Below are positions 1 through 9,247 of a stretch of 64,000 nt of DNA, one piece after another; the stretch's first letter is position 1; each line of letters starts with the position of its first letter. Under the pieces are notes generated by a model, which made no database searches, was not told where the DNA came from, and saw nothing but the letters and a program-made list of their open reading frames with translations. Both the position numbers and the translations under genes were made by a program. This DNA is from Ficedula albicollis (lineage: Eukaryota > Chordata > Aves > Passeriformes > Muscicapidae), in contig NC_021673.1 of NCBI RefSeq assembly GCF_000247815.1, forward strand, positions 112,456,894-112,520,893. The letters run 5' to 3'.

Positions 1-1700
1 ACTTCTTGGCCAGTGGAGCATAGGTACAGGTTGCAAGTCACCAGTAAATCAGTCTTCTCACACTTCTTGGCCAGTGGATGGGACCATAGCTCAAGATCAG
101 GGAAATGCCTTCAGTCACCAATCTGTTGTTTTCCAGGTCCCACACTACAAAAGTGCCTGGGCAAGTTTGTAGTGCTGAGGATGAAATGGAGAAGATTAAG
201 GTTCGGCAGGAAGGACAGCAGAGAAAGAGAACTATGGAACAGTCCATGTTTCCAGCTCCCAAGATGACTCTCATCAGAGAATCAGAAATAGAAAGGGCTC
301 TTCCCTCCAATGCAGCTGGGACCAGGGATTGTGGCTCATCTGCTCTTCTTGTGCTTCCCACCACCAGCATCAGCTCTCCTCCCTTGTCACAGGTGCTGGC
401 TGTGCCTGGGTGTTTGCCACACCCTGCTGAGAGGTTCTCTGGGCATCTCTTTGATCGGTTTTGTTGTGCTGAAGTCTGTGCACTAAAGCTTGAACAATGC
501 AACACCTAAGTACTCTACTGATTTATCCTTCTACTTGACAGCTACACCACTGAAAATGATTTGCTGATTACCATCATCCAAGGGCTTATTTAGTTTCATG
601 TTTATCTCATGTTGACTTCTACTGAATTTTCTTATGTTTCTCTTCTGCCTTTTGTATTGCCTTTCCTTTGATTTTTTTCCAGCCTTGCTCTGATATATTT
701 ACTAAAGATACCATCTTTACTTTCCTCATTAATCCTGATTTTTTCTGTGCTCTTGATCCTCAAAAAGTTCCCACCATCTCCTCTCACAGTTTTCTATTTT
801 CTATTTTTTCCTTTAGTTTACTTTGTTCTCTTCCTTTCTAAATCTGCCCATTGCTTACAGTTTCTCCTCTTCATCCTTATCCCACATTACTTTAAAAAAA
901 TGCATACATCTCCCTTCCTTCCTCTGCTGAAATAAACTCATTAATGAAACAAATCTATTCATTGTGCTTAGTGCTATCCAGTACAGTCCACACCTGCTTT
1001 AAACACGGGGGCTAGTTTGCTCATTGCACCCCCTGGTTTGCATAGGCAGGTTCTGGTCCCTGACAAAGGTCTGTAGGCATGAATGAACAATGCATGAATA
1101 ATCGCTGGCATTGATGATGTTTCTGCTTCCTGGTAGAACCTCCTGCTAAATTGTACCTTGTCTTCTCAGCTTGGCAAACTTCTTCTCCCAACTCTTCCAC
1201 AGCATGCCCATATAGCACTTCCCCTCCAAGAACTGAAATACCCAGAGTTAGAAGGGTCAGTTGCCACAGGAGGAACATTTTGAGGAGGTGTGAAGTTTCC
1301 ACAACAAGCTCTACATTCCCCAAAGCAAGACTGGGTTTAACAAAGCAGGGTCCTTTTCACTTGCTGTGGGACTGAGGAACAGAGGGAGCAGCACAAGGCA
1401 GAGGCATTTCACAAGCATGCAGTGCTTCTCCAGGCACAGGGGTGGATTTTCCCTGCTGGAGAAAGGTGCTCTTTCCTAGGCCAGGCACTGTGCTCAGGGA
1501 AAGACCACTCACTACAGAGCTGCGTTTTACAGCAGTCACTGCACTGACAAGCACTGGGTAGCGACACTTGGAAAACAATGAGGCTGTTATGTAACACCAG
1601 AAAATAAAGGAAGTTCACACATCTACATGATAAAAAAAGTTCCAAAGAATTTAATGTAGATATTATTTATACATACACTTTATAAGTAGGAATATGGCAG
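1..1700. other. Probable intergenic DNA downstream of KLHL14
   Basis: No gene can be supported here. Overlapping ORFs of 130-155 codons exist on both strands near 38-509, but their predicted peptides look random and match nothing I recognise. The left edge holds a weak direct repeat: a 17-bp stretch at position 1 recurs at position 62. The 640-920 stretch is T/C-rich low-complexity sequence. A remnant of an old pseudogene cannot be excluded. Confidence 0.4.
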
Positions 1701-1723
1701 ACAGTTGAATTAGTACATAAAGT

Positions 1724-1729
1724 TTTATT
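1724..1729 (-). terminator. Candidate polyadenylation signal (AATAAA)
   Basis: The plus strand reads TTTATT, which is AATAAA on the KLHL14 strand. It sits in an AT-rich context about 2.5 kb after the stop codon. Other sites could be used, and the hexamer is common by chance in AT-rich DNA. Confidence 0.3.
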
Positions 1730-2738
1730 TAAAGTTTCCCCCCTACAAGCAAGCTTCATTTACACAGTCTAGTACTGTACAAAATTTACATTCTTTGTGT
1801 GACTTATTTAGTTAGCATTTTTTCCTTGGTCATGCCTTCCTGATAGGTAGAAAGATTTAGATACAGTCCTCATAAATCTTCAAATTATCTTGATAAAAAA
1901 AGGAACCATTTAAAAGGACAAGAAGTATCCTTTAAAAATGGTACATTTTAGCAGAGACAGGTGACAGTCGGTGTTCAGTGGCAGACCTTTTAAATGTCAT
2001 ACAAGGTTTCCTCATTTAGTATCTTAACAGTTTCCTTTTTTATATATATTTATATCTATATACTTTCAACAGGAAAGGAAAAAAAAGTCATGATTGCACC
2101 AAATATATTTTACAAGGGATCCCTTGGATCTGAACAATATAAATAAATACAAAACCAACTAAGATTGCACTATGTAGGAGAAATGGATTGAGATTTCAGG
2201 ATATACACTCCACCTTTATGAGTTCCTTAGTAATGCTCACTGGAAAACTCCCCAAGGACACATTCAAATATTAGCATCTTCAGATAATTATTTTGCTTAA
2301 ACATTTTTTTTTCCAGGCGTGCAGCTACCTCATCAATTGGATTATTTCATTTGTGTGGTACCAGTCTTTACTGCATTACTCCAATTTTACAAGTTGTGTA
2401 ATTCTGCAGCAAGCAAGGGAGTTGCAATAAAACTGGGCTGATGCCAGAAACAGTCCCATGATATTTGCTCTCTGTTATTTATATTGCTCTCAAGCATCAA
2501 TATATAGTGTAATTCCTGTGTACACTCACCCTTTTTCTATTTTGCAAAGCAAATAATGAACTCCTTCTCCCATCTATTGCCTCTGCAGCAGAAACCAACC
2601 TCCAGTAGCTGCCTGCTCCTTGCTTAATGCACTGGCATTAAGTCCTGTCGTGAAAGATATGTGCAGGGCTGAAAATGCAGGATTGGAGTGTCCTTTGCCT
2701 TTTATCTGGTGCAGTCAGCTACAACTAGGCAAATTAAA

Positions 2739-2820
2739 GGCCAGATATTTAGCTGACATAAAGTTCATCCATTGGCTTCAATGGAGCAATGTCAGTTTAC
2801 ACCAGTAAAGAGGATGGTCC
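2739..2820. repeat. Eroded palindromic interspersed repeat, copy 1
   Basis: The ends are imperfect inverted copies: GGCCAGATATTTAGCTG on the left and ACCAGTAAAGAGGATGGTCC on the right. The centre carries the CATTGGCTTCAATGGAGC core typical of old palindromic, MITE-like repeats seen in turtles, crocodilians and birds. I cannot assign a family name. It is heavily diverged, so old. Confidence 0.45.
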
Positions 2821-3400
2821 TGAGAGTAATGGATGCAGCACTAGTAAACCACAGTGGAATAACTATGCATATATTTGAATGAGGTGCAGATGATTATGTC
2901 TGTTAACTGCAAGGTGATGAAGAATCAGGCTCAGATTTTGTCACTGCTTTTGCAAAGCCAGGACAGAAAGGCATAAGCTTAACACATAGACAGTCTGATT
3001 TGTGCAAGCAACTATGACTTCATGAAGCAAGTCCTAAATGCTACTGATCCCATGTGGGAGAATTCTGAACTTGCTTTGCAATGTGTAAATAATTACACAG
3101 GCTATAAGGCAATGGACAGTCTAGCCTTATATTACTTTGGATCAATAGCAAAACTCTCTCAGTTAAGATCAACCACACAGGACTACTTTAACTACTTACC
3201 AGTGTCTCTCCAAAAATATGCATAAGCATTTCAGAGTCCAAAGCAATAAATTTATGATTAAATGCAGTCTTCTTGTCTTTGGAAAGAACTTGCACAGATG
3301 CTGATATCTAACAGGTTAGTGAAAAGGAAGTAAGGTTTCTGGTGCTTCATTAGGTGGTCATAGAAATAACTTACTTTACAAAGCCAGATTTTAAGCTGTA

Positions 3401-3500
3401 GGATCCAAATTCTGTTATACTAATGTAGAACCAGTCATTCCATGTGATTTCAGTGAAATGACTCTGACTTTACACAAGTGTGATTAGAAGAATTTGATCC
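3401..3500. repeat. Eroded palindromic interspersed repeat, copy 2
   Basis: A 100-bp imperfect palindrome. The left end GGATCCAAATTCTG pairs with the right end AGAAGAATTTGATCC, and the inner arms (CAGTCATTCCA against TGAAATGACT) also pair. It contains a TTTACACAAGTGTGA segment like other members of this repeat type. It lies in the probable KLHL14 3' UTR, so the mature mRNA could form a hairpin here. Confidence 0.5.
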
Positions 3501-4201
3501 TAATCCCTAAGCTGCTATTGCAAGAAGTGCTCTGTAAAGCATAGCTCTCATTGTAGTCTGCTTTCTGCTGCACTTGCACATGGGGACTTTGAAGGCAGAG
3601 TGTATTAGTTGCCAAGCTGTGCAAAAACTGAACGGTATTTCTTTACCTTTTATAATCTTCTGATGCTGTGTTGCTTGCAGAGCATATGAAGTAGTTGTAG
3701 GTTAGGATTACAGAGGAGGAGACAATTCTGCAATGCAGTGTGAGCTTTTCACTATCTGAATTCTGAAACATTCATGAAAACAACATCCTCATGACTTCAA
3801 CACAGATCACATGCAGGTAGATACAATGCACAATACTGATCTTGTCTCTTCAGGCTCTATTTGAACAGTTAGCCATCATTTTTTTTCAAAGTTAAATTTG
3901 ACGTGAGGAGTGTCTCTGCAGCAGGAAAAGTTTAAATCAGTCTGAAATGGCAGTCTGTCAGCATGTAATGTTTGGTGTGTTTTAGCTTCTTGCTCCATAA
4001 GACACTGGCACCTATCTGAGATGGGACAACACTTGATTTTTCTTTTCTTTTAGTTTGCTCCTAAAGCATAAACATGGAATGAGGGGTCAATCATGGTAGC
4101 TTTGTTTTAACAGGAATTCTTTTCTAATAAAATATTTACGTCACCCATTAGTCATTACTTTCCCAAAATGCACTCAGTGTTCGTGTCGGTGCTCGTGCCC
4201 A

Positions 4202-4342
4202 TCACTTGTTGTACGGAACGCAGGCCGGCAATACCACAGTCGAGCACGCAGGTCCCGCAAGCGGCTCCGCAACGTCGCCTTCCAGCTCTGTCCAGGTGCC
4301 TTTCTCAGGACTGTAGCAAATAGTAGAAGATTTGTAGGCTCC
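4202..4342 (-). CDS. KLHL14: KLHL14 exon 8 (last coding exon, with stop)
   Basis: The exon begins after an ACAG acceptor (4343-4346) in phase 0 and codes for 46 residues from GAYKSSTICYSPEKGTW to ACVPYNK, then TGA at 4202-4204. In kelch propellers the final segment supplies a closing strand; the Tyr and Trp of the ICYSPEKGTW stretch fit that pattern. KLHL14 is reported to bind torsin-1A and belongs to the BTB-BACK-kelch family, many members of which are Cullin-3 substrate adaptors. The end of the protein matches my memory of vertebrate KLHL14 except for a few conservative changes. A longer ORF that overlaps this exon in another frame is a shadow. Confidence 0.93.
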   Translation of the reverse strand, partial: GAYKSSTICYSPEKGTWTELEGDVAEPLAGPACSTVVLPACVPYNK

Positions 4343-4705
4343 CTGTAGCAGAACAGAACATCATATTTAAATGTGGCTTTGGTAAAATTCAAGTTATGCA
4401 TCAGCTCTAAAGAGATTTGAAAGTGACTTGGGGTCAACTCTAACTTAGAAGCTCTTCAAGAGGTTTTGGTTTTTTCAGCACCCAGCCTCTGAAAATCAGT
4501 CTGCTTTACAAGCACCTCATAAGCAGAGCGGTAAGCATATAGTCCCATCAATCACTTTCTCCAAATTCCTTTTGATTTTTAAATTCCCCATCAGTAAATA
4601 GAGTGTAATAATAACTTATCTAAATAGAGAAGCACAAAGGTGAAGAAACACTCCTCGTTCTCCATGAGCTGAAAACCAACCCCAACCTGCCCCTGTAGCT
4701 AATCC

Positions 4706-4735
4706 TCTCCTCTCCTCTCCTCTCCTCTCCTCTCC
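4706..4735. repeat. (TCTCC)6 short array
   Basis: Six perfect TCTCC units. It stands in the same relation to exon-tail copy A as the long array does to copy B, so it marks the left end of the duplicated block. Confidence 0.95.
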
Positions 4736-4861
4736 ATCCCATCTGCGCACTATTCGGACTGCCCACAAGAATTCAGAGGGAATAGAGAGCAGGTACACAC
4801 CATACTCCAGCTGTAGCCTCCTACAAGGTAAATGCTGTCCTCAAGGACTGCACAGCCAGGG
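4736..4861 (-). pseudogene. KLHL14: Duplicated tail of KLHL14 exon 7 plus donor (copy A)
   Basis: This 126-bp block matches 5796-5921 with one visible difference (C at 4766 against T at 5826). On the minus strand it holds the last 61 nt of exon 7 (4801-4861), an identical GT donor (4799-4800) and 65 nt of intron. The upstream part of the exon and its acceptor are missing; the copy is joined directly to the long TCTCC array. It is best called a partial exon duplication or an assembly duplicate. Confidence 0.9.
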
Positions 4862-4865
4862 TTCT

Positions 4866-5795
4866 TCTCCTCTCCTCTCCTCTCCTCTCCTCTCCTCTCC
4901 TCTCCTCTCCTCTCCTCTCCTCTCCTCTCCTCTCCTCTCCTCTCCTCTCCTCTCCTCTCCTCTCCTCTCCTCTCCTCTCCTCTCCTCTCCTCTCCTCTCC
5001 TCTCCTCTCCTCTCCTCTCCTCTCCTCTCCTCTCCTCTCCTCTCCTCTCCTCTCCTCTCCTCTCCTCTCCTCTCCTCTCCTCTCCTCTCCTCTCCTCTCC
5101 TCTCCTCTCCTCTCCTCTCCTCTCCTCTCCTCTCCTCTCCTCTCCTCTCCTCTCCTCTCCTCTCCTCTCCTCTCCTCTCCTCTCCTCTCCTCTCCTCTCC
5201 TCTCCTCTCCTCTCCTCTCCTCTCCTCTCCTCTCCTCTCCTCTCCTCTCCTCTCCTCTCCTCTCCTCTCCTCTCCTCTCCTCTCCTCTCCTCTCCTCTCC
5301 TCTCCTCTCCTCTCCTCTCCTCTCCTCTCCTCTCCTCTCCTCTCCTCTCCTCTCCTCTCCTCTCCTCTCCTCTCCTCTCCTCTCCTCTCCTCTCCTCTCC
5401 TCTCCTCTCCTCTCCTCTCCTCTCCTCTCCTCTCCTCTCCTCTCCTCTCCTCTCCTCTCCTCTCCTCTCCTCTCCTCTCCTCTCCTCTCCTCTCCTCTCC
5501 TCTCCTCTCCTCTCCTCTCCTCTCCTCTCCTCTCCTCTCCTCTCCTCTCCTCTCCTCTCCTCTCCTCTCCTCTCCTCTCCTCTCCTCTCCTCTCCTCTCC
5601 TCTCCTCTCCTCTCCTCTCCTCTCCTCTCCTCTCCTCTCCTCTCCTCTCCTCTCCTCTCCTCTCCTCTCCTCTCCTCTCCTCTCCTCTCCTCTCCTCTCC
5701 TCTCCTCTCCTCTCCTCTCCTCTCCTCTCCTCTCCTCTCCTCTCCTCTCCTCTCCTCTCCTCTCCTCTCCTCTCCTCTCCTCTCCTCTCCTCTCC
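4866..5795. repeat. (TCTCC)186 perfect pentanucleotide array
   Basis: The array is 930 bp with no interruption visible. It lies in KLHL14 intron 7, starting 66 nt after the exon 7 donor, and reads GGAGA on the transcript strand. Homopurine-homopyrimidine mirror sequence of this type can form triplex DNA. The long ORFs of repeated EERRG or LLSSP inside it are products of the repeat and not genes. Confidence 0.97.
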
Positions 5796-5860
5796 ATCCC
5801 ATCTGCGCACTATTCGGACTGCCCATAAGAATTCAGAGGGAATAGAGAGCAGGTACACAC

Positions 5861-6018
5861 CATACTCCAGCTGTAGCCTCCTACAAGGTAAATGCTGTCC
5901 TCAAGGACTGCACAGCCAGGGCCACTGCGACCCTCCAGAATAGGAGTCTGGAGGATATTCCACTGGTCACCTTTTGGATCGTAGCATTCCACAAGCATTA
6001 CGTCGAGATGGGAGAAGC
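5861..6018 (-). CDS. KLHL14: KLHL14 exon 7
   Basis: The exon is 158 nt, entered at phase 1 (the first two bases GC complete a glycine codon) and left at phase 0 after ATG. The acceptor is CCAG at 6019-6022 and the donor GTGTGTAC at 5860. It codes for 52 full residues, from FSHLDVMLVECYDPKGD to LVGGYSWSM. The pattern is a kelch repeat: a Tyr in VECYDP, a Trp six residues later in GDQW, then the double glycine of YLVGG. The 61-nt tail is duplicated 1060 bp away inside the next intron. Confidence 0.95.
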
Positions 6019-8725
6019 CTGGATGAGGGCATTAAGAAAAGAGAACATGTGTTATGACATATTGTTTCATTACTTATTTTACTGCTAAATTTATTAAATT
6101 ACAGTCACAAGTATAACATAGTCGTTAAACATTTTTCTAGAAAATATTTTCATATACATTCAAGCCAACTTCTATATCATTAATGCTTCATTACTTCTGT
6201 TCAAATAAATCTGTTGAAGGCTTTTACCATTAGTTCTACAGTCTTCTACAAATCATGAATCCATATAAAACCTGACCACATCAGGAAACACTCAGTAATA
6301 ACTTATCAGTGACACAAGCAGATTCAAACAGAATTCTTCCTTGTCTATCAGCACTAACAGAAGTTTGAACATGTAGGAAAAGACTGTCCTGGCAGTTTTC
6401 CTCAAAATTCATCCAATCTATTCAAAATTGAACAGATTGAATTTGCTCAGAAAGCAATGTCTAACAAGTCCAGGGAGAGCTTAGACAATCGATGACGCTT
6501 CTAGAGGGACAAAGTGCTTAGTATGACGGACGTGATGTGCAGGACCAGTTTAAATTTTCCAGCTGATTTAAGGTGTACCCTAAAGCACACAGCTGGGGTA
6601 AAGTCTTTAAGGCAACAAAAAAATGCAACCACAAAATCAGTAGTCCCATCTTTCTCTGGCAGGCCAAAAAATGCTCCAAGTGACTGCTGCTGTTTGATCA
6701 CCAAAGGGCACAGGGGTCTCAGCTCAAGATTCTCAAGCTGTATCAGTTAACATGAATTAAGTGAGCTGAACACAGACACTGAACACAGGAATCCTGGTTC
6801 TTGCTCTAATATTTAGGCCATTCCCTATTTCAAACTACCTTCTTTATCAGAGCACTGCAGTAAAAATATGGCTTTCTTAATATGCTGAAGTGCTTTTCTT
6901 AACTCTTCTGCCTTCTCTTCAAGGTATGACAGCAGAGAGAAGTAAGATTTTCTGTAAAAAGGGTATTTGGTAATATTGACACTTCACAAGGGAGCTGCTT
7001 GCTCGAATATTATTTATGTGTGGAATGAGTATGAAATAATATGAAATCATTCACAGTAATATGAAATAATTATTTGCTGCTTCAAGGTTTTGAAGGGGCC
7101 ATAAAAAGGCCACTGCTGTGCACCCAGAACCTGTCAAAAGCTCTGTAACAAACTGCAGTATGCACATGGCTAGCTGTGATGTGGTAAATGCTCAGCTAAC
7201 AGTACTACACAGCTCAGTTTCACAAGGAGGGCTTTGCCATGGAGCCCTGCTATTCCCTGCAGGTGGAGAATTTGTAACATTTCATCCACACTTCAGTCCC
7301 TTCCCTCCGCCCTGTCCTTGCAGTTCTTCCTTTTGTTTCACTTCATAGGAGAAACCATTTTTTTTTCCAAAAAGTCCTTTTAGCAGACAGCTACATCTTT
7401 TCAGCAGCCTGGATGTTAAATACCTCTCACAACAGTGAGCAGTCCAAGCATAACAAAGGCACCCAGGACAACAGCTGTAGAGGCAAAAATGATTAGAAGT
7501 GAAACTGCTTAGGAAAAAAAAAAAAGAAGAAGGTGGCAGAACAAAAGCAATTCAAGCCTCTGCAAACCAAAGCATGTGCTTTAGCTTGAGGAGAGCTGTG
7601 ACATGTTTTACTTTTGTAGGAGGAAAAGCCAACACTGTGGAGCACTGAAATCCACAAAATTCGCAGGTGTTCACGTGCAAGCAGCTTTTGCTCTCTTCAC
7701 CTTATAGGGTCCAGTCCATGCACACCCATCCCAGCTGCAGGTGGGGAGCGGAGGCACAGCAGCACAGAACCTGCCTGCAGGGGTCTGTGCACCAGTAGTA
7801 TTTATCAGGGAATATTTACATCTGGGACTTTGTCCCTGCATGCTCCACAGACACTGAGATCTCCAAAAGCAGCATGTGGCTTTACAGTGTCATGGGGACC
7901 AGAGTCAGACATGACCTGGTCTTACTGGCAGCTGACACATTCTTTTACTTTTCCTTCTATATTATGATTTTCTTTTTTGTTGTTGGCAGCCTTGTTTTGT
8001 TTTGTTTTAAACATTAAAGGAGAAAGAAGAAAAGAAGTGAATATAAGCTATCAAATATTATTACAGGACTAAGGAGCAGGAGGTGTGCTTTTTGTCCAAA
8101 TGGCTGGATTAAGAAGCATCTTTAACAGCAATGACATACAGGTATTAGGATAAAAATACCAGATGCCTAAGCAATAGTTATTTTAATATGAGACCTTCTC
8201 AAAAGATGAAAACAAGAGACCTCTACAAAGAACTATAATAAACAAGCTACATTTAATATGAAAAATGGATTTAAAGAACCTAGTCCTAATATTTAATGGC
8301 TGGAAGTTTGCATTTTTTTTTCTCTTCATTAAATCAGGAGCTTGTTTTTGTGTGTTACTCTGAATAAAGCTCTCTTTAACTGCACATTTTGGAAAATGAT
8401 TTACAGAGGAAAATATTGCTGGTACTTTCGGGTCAAAGAATAATCTGTTTGTTTCACTGAATTCTTGGTAATGACAAATTGTCCATGCCTTTGAGTAATG
8501 GAAGCTCCCATTTTTATTATCTAAAGCATTCATTACTCATATATTTAATGTACTGCTATAATTTTAAAATAATTTGCATAAAATGTTTTTAAAATTGCTG
8601 GCTCAAGTGTCCTGTTAAATTGTGTTGCTTGGCTTTTAATGTATTTAACAGTGAATGTCTAACAAAAATGTTCTTTATCAGAGATGCGGGACACTGAGAT
8701 ACTTTTTCGCTATTAAAAATGTGAC
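6019..8725 (-). other. KLHL14: KLHL14 intron 6
   Basis: A 2.7-kb intron with donor GTCACA (weak beyond the GT) and acceptor CCAG. No coding sequence or recognised repeat was seen; short A- and T-rich runs occur. The ORF at 8183-8533 has no coding character. Confidence 0.85.
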
Positions 8726-8884
8726 CTTTCAAATGGTTTCCTCCAATTGCATACAGTCGATCATTCATTACAGCCAGAGTGTGGATTGCTCGTTTTGTGT
8801 TCATGTCCTGTTTTCGGGCCCAGACATCCATCACAGGGTCATAGCAGTACAGCCAGGGGACGTATTCTCCATTGTGAACACCTC
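8726..8884 (-). CDS. KLHL14: KLHL14 exon 6
   Basis: A 159-nt exon after a TTTGCAG acceptor, entered at phase 1 and left at phase 1. It codes for GGVHNGEYVPWLYCYDPV through AVMNDRLYAIGGNHLK. It carries the end of one kelch blade and most of the next: the Tyr of YCYDP, the Trp of VWARK, then the YAIGG double glycine. The donor AAAG|GTCACA is poor at +4 to +6, so skipping or a weak junction is conceivable. Removal of 159 nt, a multiple of three, would keep frame and delete 53 residues. Confidence 0.95.
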
Positions 8885-9056
8885 CTGCAAAGTAAATACA
8901 CATCAGCTCATTAACAGACATAAAGACATTGCGTGTGTGCTGCAGCAGGAATTTAGCTCTCTGGTTCTGGGGTTCTGCATTTTTTTGGGGTTTTTTTCAA
9001 TGGTGGTTTTGGGTTGTTTTTCTTGTCGAAGAGCAGGAATTATTCAAGACACTGGC
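8885..9056 (-). other. KLHL14: KLHL14 intron 5, short GC-AG intron
   Basis: The intron is 172 nt, the shortest of the gene. The reading frame requires exon 5 to end at TCAG, so the intron starts GCCAGTGT and ends TTTGCAG. The GT four bases further on would shift the frame. Confidence 0.85.
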
Positions 9057-9247
9057 CTGAAATATAGATCTTGCCATTGTGAACGGCTCCCGCGTGGGCT
9101 GCCAGGGGCTGTGGGAGTGAAGACACGTAGCGCCACTCGTTTGTCTCCAGGTTGTAGCACTCGACGCTGGACAAGTAGCCAGTTTCGTTTCTTCCGCCGA
9201 TGACGTACAAGTTCTTGTCAAGGCGGCAGGCGTAGAAACTGGCTCTC
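9057..9247 (-). CDS. KLHL14: KLHL14 exon 5
   Basis: A 191-nt exon after a TCCAG acceptor, phase 2 in and phase 1 out. It codes for 63 full residues, from RASFYACRLDKNLYVIGG to HNGKIYIS. One kelch blade is clear: YVIGG, then the Tyr of VECYN and the Trp of NEWRY; the start of the next follows (HAGAVHNGKIYISG). Codon use is GC-richer than the surrounding intron. The exon ends in TCAG followed by GC, a noncanonical donor discussed under findings. Confidence 0.95.

Larger units (their letters stand above)
1705..4201 (-). other. KLHL14: Probable KLHL14 3' untranslated region
   Basis: This is the sequence downstream of the TGA stop on the minus strand. It is AT-rich with no credible ORF. The best polyadenylation signal on the minus strand is AATAAA at 1724-1729, about 2.5 kb after the stop; a long 3' UTR of about this size is plausible for this gene. 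The block contains two eroded palindromic repeats (2739-2820 and 3401-3500). The boundary is inferred from sequence only, with no transcript evidence. Confidence 0.4.
4343..5860 (-). other. KLHL14: KLHL14 intron 7, with repeat expansion and exon-tail duplication
   Basis: On the transcript strand this 1518-nt intron starts GTGTGTAC and ends ACAG. It contains, in transcript order: 65 nt of normal intron, (GGAGA)186, a second copy of the last 61 nt of exon 7 with its donor, 65 nt of copied intron, (GGAGA)6, then unremarkable sequence. Without the repeat and duplication the intron would be only about 0.45 kb. Confidence 0.85.

Noticed and set aside
4174..4437. An 87-codon minus ORF across the last KLHL14 exon
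   Set aside because: It is in a different frame from the exon, whose true frame ends at TGA 4202-4204.
4750..5858. Long ORFs coding for repeated EERRG (minus) or LLSSP (plus)
   Set aside because: They are translations of a stop-free pentanucleotide array with its flanks and have no gene structure.
9051..9053. GT donor four bases after the exon 5 end
   Set aside because: It would add 4 nt and break the frame into exon 6, losing the conserved GGVHNG sequence.
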